Assembly (NCBI GenBank): GCA_013146195.2
Contig: CM028382.1
Span: 116,201,023-116,265,022, forward strand
DNA: 64,000 bases
Direction of reading: 5' to 3'
Source: Codonopsis lanceolata
Lineage: Eukaryota; Streptophyta; Magnoliopsida; Asterales; Campanulaceae
The notes beneath the pieces are model-generated. The model had not been told where the DNA came from. It made no database searches and saw only the letters and a list, made by a program, of their open reading frames with translations. The position numbers were made by a program, and so were the translations under genes. Below are positions 44,871 to 57,110 of the stretch, piece after piece. Every line of letters begins with the position of its first letter. Position 1 is the stretch's first letter.

Positions 44871-46258
44871 TAGTAGTTATAAAAAAATGATGGTTATTGA
44901 AAATATATACAAACATATAAAAAATACATAAATGAAATTACTTTATTAAATAGTCAAACACAACACCGTTTGTTATATCTGAAAAGGGAGGAATTAAAGT
45001 CTGGTATAACACTCTAAACATAACCTCCAATTCTAAAATATTGTAGAACAAAATTTTCTGCAATATAATTATTATATGACTATTCAATTAAAAAACACAA
45101 ACAAAAAAGATTATAAAATGCAACAATATAATTTATACATAACATTTTAATTATATAAAACAAATGAGTAATTGCAGGCTAGTCCTTTCTCTCAAATTTT
45201 CAACACCGTAAGTAGATCATTTTTTTTTTTCAACCGAAAAAGTTTACTTTCATTCATTTGTTCTAATAATGCCCAAATCACATAGACGATGTAAATTTCT
45301 TCTTCTTCTTTTCCTTCGTCGTCGAATTTGTCCGCCCAAAAACGTAAAAAAATAGTGGTTATGTATAAAGAGGAAAGGGAGTATAAAGTTGGGTGGTGAA
45401 GAATGGTAATTACTAATTACTACATAATTATGTCTTCATATTCTCTTTCTTTTTTATACCTCGTTCTTCTTCTTCTTCATTTTGTGTTTGTATATGAATT
45501 CAAAATAAATTTACTTTTGTATTTACGTTACTGTGCATATACTGTTTGATAAAAGACTCAAATAAAAATTTGTTCGTTTTTAGACACCTTTTTAAAAACT
45601 CGATACATCAATTTTGACTCACAATGCATCATTTGTAAATTGTGAAGCATCGATTTGCATGTGAGATATAGGTAAGATGCATTAATTTTGAATCATTTGT
45701 TGATCGTGTACATGAAAGAAGAGAGATGACGGTTTGGTACATTATGATTTAAGGTGTGATGCATAAATTGAATTATGTGATTTAAATTGATGCATTGATT
45801 AAGTAATCCGTAGCGTGCCTTCGGTTCATTAAGAGTCGTATTCTTTTTGCTCCAAAAGTCTCTTTTTCAATTAAACAAACATAAAAAAACTGTAATAGTT
45901 GAAAACTTCACATATTGGACGGACCCGAATTTCTCCTTAAAACAAACAACAAAAAAAGTATTAAAAATACTCAAATTTTCACATAGCGCAAATTTCTCAA
46001 TTGATTTAATTCATCCAAATTATCTTTACTTATTAATAATTGACAACAAATATTACTCAAATTATAACCAATTTGGCCAAAAAAAACCCAAGCATCTTTC
46101 CTTGTCACAAAGATAGAGAGCTTCTCACTCTCTAACCGAAAGACCCACCCCCACTCACTCTCACTCAATCAAGTCATCTAAAAGGTCATCTTTCTTATTT
46201 TTATAGCATTAAACCTAACAAATTCCTCCAGTGAACATGAGACAATGACTCTTCAAAC
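44871..46258. other. Intergenic AT-rich DNA
   Basis: No gene or terminal repeat identified. gatgcat-containing words recur at 45600-45790 (for example gatgcattaattttga, gatgcataaattgaa, gatgcattgatt), which looks like weak internal repetition. Confidence 0.4.
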
Positions 46259-46590
46259 TAGGGGTGTAAGTGGTTCGGTTTGGTTTGGTTTATGCCAAAA
46301 CCACAAACCGAACCGCCTCCTAGTGGTTCCAAAAATCTCAAACCGAACCACTCGGTTTGGTTTGGTTTGGTTCGGTTTTGTGGTTTATATAAATTATTTT
46401 TAATGAAATTAACCAACATTAAAAATAACAATAAAAATAATATTTTAATTTGGAATTAACATCAAAATTAAGAAATAATCTACTAACAACAAATTATCAT
46501 AAATAAAACAATACAAATTCTAAAATAAACACAAACAATGAAAGAAATAATAGTTCTCCAATAATCAATATTGTGTTTGGTTTAGTATCC

Positions 46591-46650
<60 letters not shown>

Positions 46651-46899
46651 CAAAGGTTCAAAATCGTTAATAAATGTAATATAATATATATTATATAATA
46701 AATAAATAAAAATATATAGAGTGGTTTGGTTCGATTCGGTTTGGTTTGGTTCGATACCAAAAACCGTGAAACGAACCGAACCGCGTGGTTTTCCAATCCT
46801 TGAAACCGAAACCGAACCGTCTTCGACCAAAACCGAACCAAACCGATTGGTTTGGTTTAGTTCGGTTCGGTGGTTCGGTGGTTCCGATTTACACCCATA
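46259..46899. mobile_element. Non-autonomous hAT element, exact 8-bp target duplication
   Basis: 641 bp with ends taggggtgtaa / ttacaccca-ta and a flanking direct repeat cttcaaac (46251-46258 and 46900-46907). GGTTTGGTT and CGGTT words are packed into both subterminal regions. A TA microsatellite occupies 46592-46647. No transposase. Confidence 0.9.
46592..46647. repeat. (TA)n microsatellite
   Basis: About 56 bp of TA dinucleotide inside the hAT element. Confidence 0.95.
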
Positions 46900-46907
46900 C
46901 TTCAAAC

Positions 46908-48558
46908 CCTTCGTTTCAAGAATTCATCCGCCGACTTTCTCCAACCAAAGTTGAATAATACCACACCATTTCATAGCAAGGGGCGTTAGATTTTATTATT
47001 TTTTATAGAGTAAGTTTTGTAGTATTCAACTTTGTATTTCGATTTTTAAAAAAATCTTAGAGCTTAAAATTACTTAGTGAACTGAAAAAAAAAATACATG
47101 GCTTATAATAAGAGCTGAGTATTAATGCTTCTTTGCCTAGTTATTTTTTTAATACAATTTAAATAAGTCGAGACTTTTTTATATTTTCAGTATTTAACGT
47201 TATACCCGATTTTTTTAATATTTTGAGTATAGAAAAAAATATAGATCTCAAATTTTTAGATTTGTATTTTGAATATTTGTTTTTTTAACATTCTTTTATA
47301 ATTAAAATACATATATTTTAAATCACTTGTATCTAATGTAGTTGTTCACTTCAAAATTGGTCTCTTTATATGTCACTAATTTATTTGCTTTTGGTCTCTA
47401 CATTTCAAATTCCTTTTATTTAATTAGATTTGATTTATAAATGTTCGTTATTCTGATTTGATAAAACCAAAATTAATAAATTTGTAGTCACAATGCATAT
47501 TAATAAATAAATATAAATATATAATGGTTACCCAGAAATTTGTGTCAGTTTGAAGATCATTAAATTATATTAAATTTAGCACATACACTTGAACATGGAG
47601 TTTATTAAATTAAGGTGTAACAATACGATTAATCTGCTTGTTATGAATTACTTTAACTATTTGTTGATTAACGTAATTTATTCCCCACATATTTAATCTC
47701 AGATATTGCATATGTTTAAGTTATTTATTGATTACAAATGTACCATGCAAATTTAATAATTTCGCATATATAATTGTTTTCAGTTTATAGTAGCTTCGTG
47801 ATCTCTATGAAAAAAAAAGAGGACCACGTACATGAAATCCTAAGCAATCGAAATAGAAAGAATACAGAAAGTATTGTAGGTTGGAAATATACCTTTGCAT
47901 TGTAAAATATACATTTTGCATGAAAAATCGTTGAGCTATCTAGGCTTACCCTTGGTCTGGTTGATTTCTCTAAACAAAATGAGAAAGGGGGTCATTTTGT
48001 AGAGATTTCTTCTATATTGGTGTGTTATCCTCATTTGTTCTTAGCAATGTTCAACAAATAAATTGTAACAAATTTATAATGGTTTTATCTTTGAAAACTG
48101 CGCGTCGAGAAGTGAAAAGTCAAGAAACTGTCTAACTCTCCTAGGCGTCCAATTACAGCCGAAAAAATTAATCTTCAATGATAATTCATGTAATTGTTTT
48201 GATAATTTATTTATTTATCATTCAATTGATAAACTGTTATTAAATTCAACAATTGAAATAAATAATTATTTATTAGCTCATTGAAATTTTAGTATAGTTA
48301 AATAAAATCAGAACAATTTTTTTATATTACCGGATGTGAATGAGGTTAAAATTGTTTGATATATATGGTTGTCAATTGTCTCAAGTCAAAGAAAGAATAC
48401 CAAAAGTTTTCAAATTTATTTATCTAATTAATTTTGATTACAAATTTGTTTCATTTCCCAAAACATTAATGACACATACACAATCTAGAAGTGTTGTCAT
48501 TATGTACCCATTATACTCATTTTTTTCTCTAAGATGTTCCTAAAAAGATTAGTCGAAA
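46908..48558. other. Intergenic AT-rich DNA
   Basis: Very AT-rich, with no gene, terminal repeat or RNA gene that I can support. Confidence 0.45.
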
Positions 48559-51025
48559 CTAGTTTTTGAACCCGTGCGTTAAACGCACGACATTTGTTTT
48601 TTTAAATAAATTATACAAAAATAAAGCAAAATTAAAAGAATAAATTGAGAAGAACTTCTTAATTAGAAATATATTATTGTAATACTAACCATTATAGATT
48701 TTGAAAAATCTCCTTATACACAACATTTGTTGCTTTATTTGTTGAATTTTCATCTTCATTGTATATTAGTATCTAGGAGATGAGGTGGCATTCCAGGCAG
48801 AATTGAAGGAATAATAGTAGCTAGGATTCACAAAATCTGTCAATGCAGTTCGCAATATAGCTTGTTATTGTAGCTATACTGGGAAGTGCATTGGTCAGAA
48901 ACTCAAACATGGCTGAAGACTTTTAATTTAAAGCATAAATTAAACACAGATGTTTACCAAACAATCTACAAGCATATACTTGTAGATCCATTCTTATGAC
49001 CAAAAAATTTCACTTAAAAAGATGGAGAATTTTACAAAACAATATGTGAAATCACCAAAACAAAAACTCTCACAAGACAACACGTCTTGGAGACCAAAAC
49101 TCACAGAAACAAAGGTAAAGAAAACGTGAGATTAAAAAATCAACTTCCTAGAAACACTAGGTAGACAAACAGCCACAACAGTTTCAATGTAGCTCAGGAC
49201 GTAGCTTGTGATGAAGCTACAATCGGAGCTTCATTCAGATTCAGGTAGCAGCACTTCTTTCTGTTTTTCTGTATATTCTGCTTTCTTTGCTTCTCTCTTT
49301 TATTCTGCTCTCTGCCTTCGTTCTTTTATACGTCATGCTCCATATTTATATGATGGTGGAGACTTACAATATAATTAGGAAAACAAAAGACTCCAAGAAT
49401 CTATAGGATTAGGAAATAAAGAGGTATAAAGAGGCTAGTTTCCTTAATCAATTAAACCATATTTATTACCTAGATTTTGTTTCCAAATATAGTTTCCTAA
49501 TTTAAGTCAGAATATATCCTACACAAATAAGAATCCAACAACTCCAAAGAAACATAATGTTAGGAAATAAAAGATTTGTTTTGTAAATTAGTTTCCTAAT
49601 ATAATTCAAGGATCTTACCAAAGATTTTGTCCAACTTAATTATAGACTCTTGATTGCTTTTGAAAGTATTTAAATATGGTAACACTTAACATTGCTTTAG
49701 GACCAAGAAAGTAGTAAATATGGTAAATACTTCACATATTTTTTTTAACCAAGAAAGGGCATAATAATAAATTCAATTGAGTAAAATAGGTCGACCCTAT
49801 TTTACCCTTACAAGAATGTCTTAAGGTCGGGATTTATATAAATACACTTTCTTTTTCGAAAATGCACGATTAGACGGAATTAAACCATCTTTATGATTCG
49901 TTAAGTCAATAATTGGCGAGAGACTTGTACCTGTGAATGAGGAAAATCGATGGAGATGATAATTTTTTATATTCCATTTTATGTGTTTATTATTCAAATA
50001 TGTCAAATGGAGTGAATACTGGGAACTACAATGGAATATGCACAAATCTTTTAGTATGCAACATTGCTTGTCACAAGCTTACTTATGTTGTCCATATCAG
50101 CGTAGTTTGCTAATTTGGTAATTTTTGGTCAATTCGAGTTACCACGTCAACGTCTCAAACTCATTTTTTTCCAATCAAATGGTGGTGAAAATTTAACGTT
50201 TGATATGAAAAACCACAATAATACATTAATTTATGATTAAGTTTAATTTTATTTTTATTTTTGGGGAATACTTAATCATGAGATTACACCATATATTTAT
50301 CATTCATTTTCAAATACAACATTAGAAATACATGTTTTGTAACACAATTAATGAAGAAGGAAGAAAAAAATAACATTAAAAATACAATTTACAATGTGAA
50401 ATACAAATTAAAAGGAAAATCATAATTTATAATATGAGTTTTATACTTAGCTTGGTTTTAACAATTGGTGTGACTTTCAAATGATTGTTGGATGTGCGGA
50501 ACCATTATCTTGAAATTGAACTTTGAGAATCCAATCCGATCATGATCTTTAGCATTGTTGGTACGTTGTTCTAAATGTATACACCAGACTTGCTTAATGA
50601 AACCTATTGATTTTCGATAAATATAATTATGAAAATATCTAAAGATAAGTTGTGTTGTTTGTATTCAAACATGTTGTACTTTAAAAGTTATGTATACACG
50701 GAGTCAAAAGCCAAAAGAGACAAAATTCAAACGGGTTTTAAGATGTTGGACAGTTGGATAATTGAGAAGTCAATTAATTGAATCTTGAATAAGTTTGTGA
50801 CTAATCAACTTTACATCAATATATAATTGCTTTATTTTTTTAATAAATAATAAATGGTACATTAAATCTAATCTAGATATTTAAGATTTGATTGAGTTAA
50901 TGTTGATCTACTTTTAATAAGATGATTTTGGCGGGAAACTTCTTTATTTAGATGTGATATGTGTTTCTGGTTTTATATATATATTAGATATTTACGTGCC
51001 TATGACACGGTGCTAGTATATTTGA
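48559..51025 (-). mobile_element. Non-autonomous Helitron (candidate)
   Basis: On the minus strand the left edge reads GTGCGTTTAACGCAC (hairpin) then GGGTTCAAAAACTAG|T, the classic Helitron 3' end with CTAG before a target T. The opposite edge on the minus strand is A|TCAAATATACTAGCACCG, a 5'-TC start after a target A. No Rep/helicase ORF is present, so it would be non-autonomous. The 3' end is convincing. The 5' end is the best candidate by position. Confidence 0.55.
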
Positions 51026-51456
51026 TTTCGTCAATTGAAATAAGACAAATGATATTACGAGCTAGAGCTTGTAATATTATTGCAAGCTTTAGCGTTAGAG
51101 TCGTTAGATGATTAAGTTTGTGATGATTTGGAAAGTTCGTATCATTACTTAAAAAAAATATTTGATCTAACAGTGTAAAGATCTAAATAGATTTAATCAA
51201 ACGTTATTAACACTAAAGCTTGTAATAATACCACAAGCTCTAGCTTATAATATCATACGTCTTGAAATAATAGTTCCTAAATAGAAGGTGTGATTTTAAA
51301 AAATGTTACAGTTGAGTGGTATATTGTTTCACGTGATAGTTGAAAGATTGATGTTTTATAAGGGGTGACTGTTCAGCAGATTAATCGCAGGGTGTGACTT
51401 TGTAATGAAGATAAAACATAGGGAGAAGAAAAAATTGTGACTCCTCATAATATTAA

Positions 51457-52899
51457 CTAGTACCCTTGCCCGTGCCGATGACACGTCACCAGTTTGTGAA
51501 TTTATCAATAAATGAATGAATTAATATTTACTTATAATTTGTCTAAGTTAATTATGATAACAGTTAAAAAGAAAATAAATAAATATTTCAAATTACAAAA
51601 CTTACGAAATTTTTTTCATAAAATTGATTAATTAATTAAAATATCGAAAAGAAAAGGAACGTGAGTTTGGTGGAGGAAGGATTAGCAGTCACCAACCGTG
51701 AATAGTGGGCAGGGCTGGTCCTGAGTTTCGAGAGGCCCATGACAAAAAAAAAGGGGGGGGCCCTTTATAAAAATGAAATCATTTAAAGTATTGAGAGAAA
51801 AAAAAGTAAAAAGTTTTTAGCAAGGATTGAACCCAAAATCTCTCATAATTTACAAAGTATGTTAACCATTAGATAATCTATTATACACTAAATTAATCAA
51901 CACGTTATAACTTATATACAGTTCACAAACTAAAATAAAAAGTATGTTAATCATTAGGTCATCTATTATATTATACACTAAATTAATCAACACATTATAA
52001 CTTATATACAGTTCACAGACTAAAATAAAGAATAACCTAGGATTCAAACCTAAGACCTTTACCTTAAATTATGAGCAACTTAACCATTGGGTAAAACCAA
52101 TCAATTGTTAAACTTTTTGAAATTATAATATATATACTAAAGATAAGGTAGTACCCAAATATTTGAGGCTCTAAAAATTGGGGGCCCATGGCGGTAGCCC
52201 CTCTTGCCACCCCCAGGGTCGGCCCTGATAGTGGGGGAGAGTTGGAGAGAGAGGGGGTAGTTGCTCAAATGTCGTTCATACATGTGAACTCAGGGAGTGA
52301 TAATGACCGTAAGATCTCAGTAAAGAAATCAATCTCAGAGCCCTAAATAGTTTAGTCAATTGCAAATGTGCGACTATGAGCTATATTATATTATAGATTA
52401 TAGAGGTGACTTGTAATAGGGAAAGAAAAAATAAGGAGTTAAAAATAGATAACTACGCACACATATGAATGTGATGATGAATCTCGACCATTAAATTTTT
52501 TAAAATAATTTAATCTCAATATCTAAATAGCGTTAGTCAATTAACTAACTGTTTTATAATATAGATAAATATAGATTCCAGCGCCTTCATTCACTCATCA
52601 TCGCCATCTTTTCTTTTTCTATTGGGTTTTTCTAGGCGGCTCAAAACTAATCCATAAAAATTGAAATAAAGTCGGACGCTAGCTAGAAACGAGAACATCT
52701 CTGAAACTCTTAATTTTAAAATAATGCGACTTGATGATATCTAAATTTATTAATAATAATCGATATTGTTGTAATACATTTTTCGTAAGTATTCAATTGA
52801 TTTTCTTAAATACATATCTAATTTAATGAGATTCTTAAATATAAAATGTATATTATTTGAGTTATTCCATCCGGGCATCATGCTAGTATATATTAATGA
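51457..52899 (-). mobile_element. Second Helitron-like element (tentative)
   Basis: On the minus strand the left edge ends with a GTGTCATCGGCACG hairpin, then GGGTACTAG|T. A possible 5' end lies near 52899 (TCATTAATATATACTAGC on the minus strand), but it lacks the expected preceding A. A hAT element (51710-52227) is inserted within it. No coding sequence. Confidence 0.35.
51710..52227. mobile_element. Non-autonomous hAT element of the CAGGGCYGG family, exact 8-bp duplication
   Basis: 518 bp with ends cagggctggtcctg / cagggtcggccctg and a perfect flanking repeat atagtggg (51702-51709 and 52228-52235). Inside is a tandem duplication of an 84-89 bp unit (about 51857-51940 and 51941-52029). No transposase. 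It shares its terminus with the larger element at 53209-54225. Confidence 0.92.
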
Positions 52900-53319
52900 C
52901 AACTCATGAAGTCGTCCACGGAACGAAGCGAAATGGGTGTGATGTACGGATTTTTTTGGAGTTTTTGTAGCAAAGCAGTCGTTTTAGAATAAGGACAAGG
53001 CAATTGCGTCGAGCGACCGCATCGGAAATCAGAGGGAGTTCCAATACTTGGGGCAACTGTGTCACTTTGGCATGTTTCTTCAGCATTTGAAGAGGTTGCT
53101 TGAAGCAACTTCGTTGAGTCGGAATAGTTGGGTCGTTTTGGGCGAAGGACCGCTTCATTTTCTTGTTTTACATTCTAAGTTGATTTAAGGTTTAGTTTTG
53201 TATCTTATCAGGGCCGGTCTAATCGTTATGTAGGCCTAAAACGAACTATAAAATAAGACCTTTTTAAAATAAATAATAATTTATTATTAAAATTAGGATT
53301 AATATAATGTTTGTTGCTA

Positions 53320-53496
53320 AATCAATGTTGGCCTGACAAAAACAATAATTTGGTCTGGACATGTATTTTGGACCAATTTGCCCTCCCACCGTTATAATTT
53401 GGTCCCTGGGAGGGGATAAATTGGTCCGAAAATACATGTCCAGGGACCAAATTCTATTGTTTTTTTGTCCAGAGACCAAAACATTGATTTTCGACA
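53320..53496. repeat. Fold-back insertion inside the hAT element
   Basis: The left arm (aaatcaatgttggcctgaca... onward) pairs with the right arm ending at about 53496 (aaaacattgatttt). tggacatgtattttgg (about 53353) pairs with ccgaaaatacatgtcca (about 53427), and the fold centre lies near 53400. It falls directly beside the transposase stop and has no ORF of its own. Confidence 0.65.
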
Positions 53497-53542
53497 TGTC
53501 CAGGGACCAAATTATTATTTAATTCATAAAATTATTATATTT

Positions 53543-54069
53543 TTATTTAAAGTTTATCTTTTGTGCCTTTTGAGATACAAAATCATTTATTAAATTATTG
53601 TAATCGATTTCACGTAACAATTCTTTTTCAATAGATAATAAAGCCAGCTTACTTAATCTTTGTTGAGACATTATCGATCTTAGATAAAATTTTATTGATT
53701 TTAGCTTAGAAAAACTTATTTCTGCCGAAGCAACAGTTACTGGAATTGTTAGCATTATTCTATAAGCGATCTCCGTATTTGGAAAAAAATCAACCCTTAA
53801 TATATAATTAAGTATGTCATTTGGTGTATCATTCTTCACTTGTATAATTTTTCTTAAAACTTTTAGTTCCATAAATAGATTTAATCTCTCAATATCAGAG
53901 TTATAATTATGTTTTAATGAATTTTCAAGGTTAAGACATTTTTTTAAAAAAATTTCATTATTCAATGACCTGAATTTCTCAATGCTAAATAAAAAACCGA
54001 AAATATCTTGATATATTTTAAATTGTTCAAATCTACTTTGAAAAATAGTTTGAGTTAATAATTGTTTTT
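53543..54069 (-). pseudogene. hAT transposase C-terminal fragment (dimerisation domain)
   Basis: The open frame runs to the stop at 53543 and remains open upstream to about 54069. It carries the hAT C-terminal dimerisation motif as found in plant TTF-type/zinc-finger-MYM-like transposases: LTIPVTVASAEISFSKLK, YLRSIMSQQRLSKLALLSIE and a DYNNLINDF end (SAERSFSKLK is the common form, here SAEISFSKLK). The RNase H-like catalytic core and N-terminal zinc finger are absent, so it cannot act alone. Confidence 0.85.
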
Positions 54070-54350
54070 AATATTTTTGTTTTAATTTCATGTGCTAACA
54101 AGTTTATCAATTCATTTAGTTTAAGAAACTTGATACAAATAGTAATAGTAAAAAAAAATTGAGGCCTCCTATTGGCTGAGGCCTAAAGCCCTTGTTTACC
54201 CAGCCTCCCCCTTGGGCCGGCCCTGTATCTTATGTATAATTATTGCTCTAAAATATGTACAAGGTTAGCCATAATAAAAATTCAAGAGTCCGATGATCCA
54301 AATCTCATTCTTCTTCCTTTGATTGATTTTTGCTATACATTGTTATTTTT

Positions 54351-54436
54351 TTTTATTTTTTTTTCCTCCTAAGGGGGGCATGGGAAGGGATCGAACCTGT
54401 GACCTCACACATTGTGAAGCCTCATGTCTACCACTG
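54351..54436 (-). mobile_element. tRNA-derived SINE, 5'-truncated, with target duplication
   Basis: The reverse complement reads cagtggtagacatgaggc... with the B-box ggttcgatccc and a cccccttagga end before the poly-A, matching the SINE at 10231. It is flanked by acattgttattttt (54337-54350 and 54437-54450). It lacks the first 15 or so bases of the family. Reading through it gives a spurious GMGRDRTCDLTHC peptide of the sort seen in automatic plant annotations. Confidence 0.88.
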
Positions 54437-54451
54437 ACATTGTTATTTTTT

Positions 54452-55218
54452 AATTGCTTCTGTTTACTATATATATATAGGTGGAGTTATTCTATTATTT
54501 GTACTGTAGACCATAGTGCTGGGGAATGTCATAATGTTCCAAGGAATTTGGCTTTGCTGCTAAATCTACTCCAGCACATTAACAATCATTTGAAATTGGC
54601 TAATGCACATGTTACCAAGTCTGATTAAGACCCTTTGGCAACCATGCATGCATGCATGCCTGAATACAATAATTTAACATCTTTAATTGTGGCATTAATA
54701 AGATAGTTGTGAATTCATAGATAAATTAAAACAAAATTAAAACGGTTCGTTTTGTAGTGTAAAATTAATATTATATTTTTTTACTTCACCGGGCACTGCC
54801 CCCTAAGTCTTAAGTATAATTAATCAATCAACTTTAATTAACTATATATATTAATGATCATGCCATTTATATAAATATTTAAAACACATGCATGTCCCTA
54901 TTAATCCAACCTGCAACGTTCGTACATTTAGTCAATAATATATATCCAAGAAAATGACATATCACTAACAATAAGTTGGACATGATCATAGTGATAGATA
55001 CACTCATACTCATACCCATAGGATTATATGATTAATTTCCTTATTACCACAAAATCTCATCAAGTGTTTGTAGACAGATTAAGGCCTCTCAAGTCTCACA
55101 GACTATTATTTATTTAATTTTATTTAATTTTATAACTACAAATGATCGCTAGCTATCCTTGAATTGACTAAACATATTGTCCCACATCCATTAATTCAAT
55201 CTGAGAGGGTTTAATTTA
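54452..55218. other. Intergenic DNA
   Basis: No gene recognised. It includes a short tgcatgcatgcatgc palindromic run near 54645. Confidence 0.45.
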
Positions 55219-55392
55219 AGGGTAATGTTTGGGTCATTCTTATTTTATACCAAAATATAAATACTTTATAATGTGACATACTCTTATTGATCGGATATTT
55301 TGTGGGTCCCAACATTCCAACCAATGAGAGTGTGTCACATCACAGAATACTCATATTTTAATGTAAAATGAGAGTAACCCTAGCATTACCCT
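55219..55392. mobile_element. MITE with long inverted repeats and TA target
   Basis: 174 bp. The left arm agggtaatgtttgggtcatt pairs with the right arm's reverse complement agggtaatgctagggttac, and the arms extend about 65-70 bp. Flanked by TA (55217-55218 and 55393-55394), as for mariner-type MITEs. No ORF. Confidence 0.75.
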
Positions 55393-56238
55393 TAATTTAA
55401 ATAAGGAGACATTCTCATTTGGCTCATGCCTTCTGCTAACCTTGTTTTGATAATATGTATGTGGACTGTGGAGCACAATAACTAATGGTTAATGTACCAA
55501 GCAAAAGAGGCTTCTTCTTCTTTAATTTTCTTTTTCTTCTTTTTTTCAATTTTTACTCCCTTAGAGATTGATATTTGACATATTTTTATTTAATTGGATA
55601 TATATACTTAATAGAAATGTGATGTCCGGTAATTATGCTTAAGAAATAATAAATCATGTTTATATTTATAAATAAATAAATAAATCCACATTATTTAAAT
55701 TTTATTTGAGAAGTAATTAAATCAACCAAAATAAATAAAATGATATTTTTCTTTCCAGACGGATAGAAATAATTAAATACACAATGATAATTAAAAAAAA
55801 AAAAAATCGTTGAAAGTTGAAACACACACAAGAAAACCTGAAATGTATGGAAGGCCAAACTCCACGCTTGCCGCTAGGACACTGCCCTCCTCTTTTAAGG
55901 AATCTTGCCCACTTTCAATCTTTCCTTCCTCGCCTTACCTTGCCCCCATCTCCTTATAATGTACCCTACACTACACAACACAAACCTCTTCCTTTTCCTC
56001 TTCTTATTCCTCCTGGTCCTGGTACATTTATTTTCTGGACCACCCCACCACTAACTTAAGTCGGTTCATTTCACATTTCAAATTTCAATCCGGACTATGA
56101 TTTATGAATGCCAATATGAACTAATTCATAACTTAAATAGTAAGACGTTCCCGTAAATCTTTAGTACAGACCATTACTAATCCCGATCTATCAAGTTGTT
56201 AGCCAATTCTATCAGGAAGCTCACTCTGTTATTTTTTA

Positions 56239-56413
56239 CTCTCTTCGTTTTGGTAAAAAAAATTCGTTTAAAGTCAAACTTTTTTAAAAAATAATACTTT
56301 TATTAGTACATTAGTAATAAAAAAATATTTTTATGTTTTTATTTTTGAAAGTTAACTCTTTAAGTGAAATATCTCAAAATAGAATAGTGGACTATTTGCT
56401 CAAAACGGAGGTG
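56239..56413. mobile_element. Stowaway-like MITE
   Basis: 175 bp between TA dinucleotides (56237-56238 and 56414-56415), with ends ctctcttcgttttg / caaaacggaggtg resembling the CTCCCTCCGT consensus. No ORF. Confidence 0.6.
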
Positions 56414-56869
56414 TAACATATTTACAATATCAGTATATATATATATATGCTCGAGTATGACTTGTTAAGATTCAATTGTTAGACTCGTTAAAGTAAATGG
56501 AAAACTCAAAATGATTATAGTTCAATGTTGTGATTTTGTTTGACGTGTTCTATTGGCTGACAGTGGAAGGGCAATTTTGGAATTCACCTGTAACTCGAGG
56601 TCACGCTAGCTTTACCATCGGTCCCAAGATAGCACCATGCACTGACATCACAGCAGATGAAAGTTCTTGCAGTTCATGTGCTTCTCTCTCATCCTTTTCA
56701 TAGCATACCATCGTCAGAAATATATATGCATTTGATTTGGTTGTTTACTAAATTACTTTTTGACATATACTATATGAAGAATAAAATAAAATCACATTAC
56801 ATAGTTTATAAAGTGGCATTGATCAAATATAGTCATATGACTCGGTTGATGAACATATTTGATCTTTGA

Positions 56870-57110
56870 TCATGAACCAATTGGTCGACCTGATAAATCA
56901 GTTATCGATCAAGTGGTTTATATTGGTTTATTGATAATTAAGACAGTTCTTGATCAAGTGGTTTATATTGATTTATCAATGCAGTGTAAACCACTTAGTC
57001 GACAACTGGTCGATTCTACCGATCACTTGATAAACCAGTGATTTCGGATGTTGAGGGATGCATTTTTAGTGGTTTATCAGTAGTTTATTAATAAACCAGG
57101 TTATAAAAGA
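56870..57110. repeat. Cluster of GTGGTTTAT / ATAAACCA repeats in both orientations
   Basis: gatcaagtggtttatattg occurs twice (about 56907 and 56953). Inverted forms (taaaccactt, cacttgataaaccag) follow, then gtggtttatcagtag and aataaaccagg. The stretch can fold on itself in several ways. It has no ORF of significance and no family assignment. Confidence 0.6.

Larger units (their letters stand above)
53209..54225 (-). mobile_element. hAT element with transposase remnant, exact 8-bp duplication
   Basis: 1017 bp with ends cagggccggtct / gggccggccctg and a perfect flanking repeat tatcttat (53201-53208 and 54226-54233). It contains the C-terminal end of a hAT transposase and a fold-back insertion. 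It is an internally deleted relative of an autonomous element and a plausible relative of 51710-52227. Confidence 0.93.

Noticed and set aside
52893..53158. Overlapping minus-strand ORFs of 71 and 84 codons
   Set aside because: Higher GC than flanks, perhaps a captured gene fragment in the Helitron-like region, but no family match that I can support.
54323..54628. ORF with a GMGRDRTCDLTHC stretch
   Set aside because: This stretch is the antisense translation of a SINE and is a familiar artefact of automatic annotation.
55817..56059. 80-codon Pro-rich ORF
   Set aside because: Composition follows a C/T-rich stretch; no motif or context supporting a gene.
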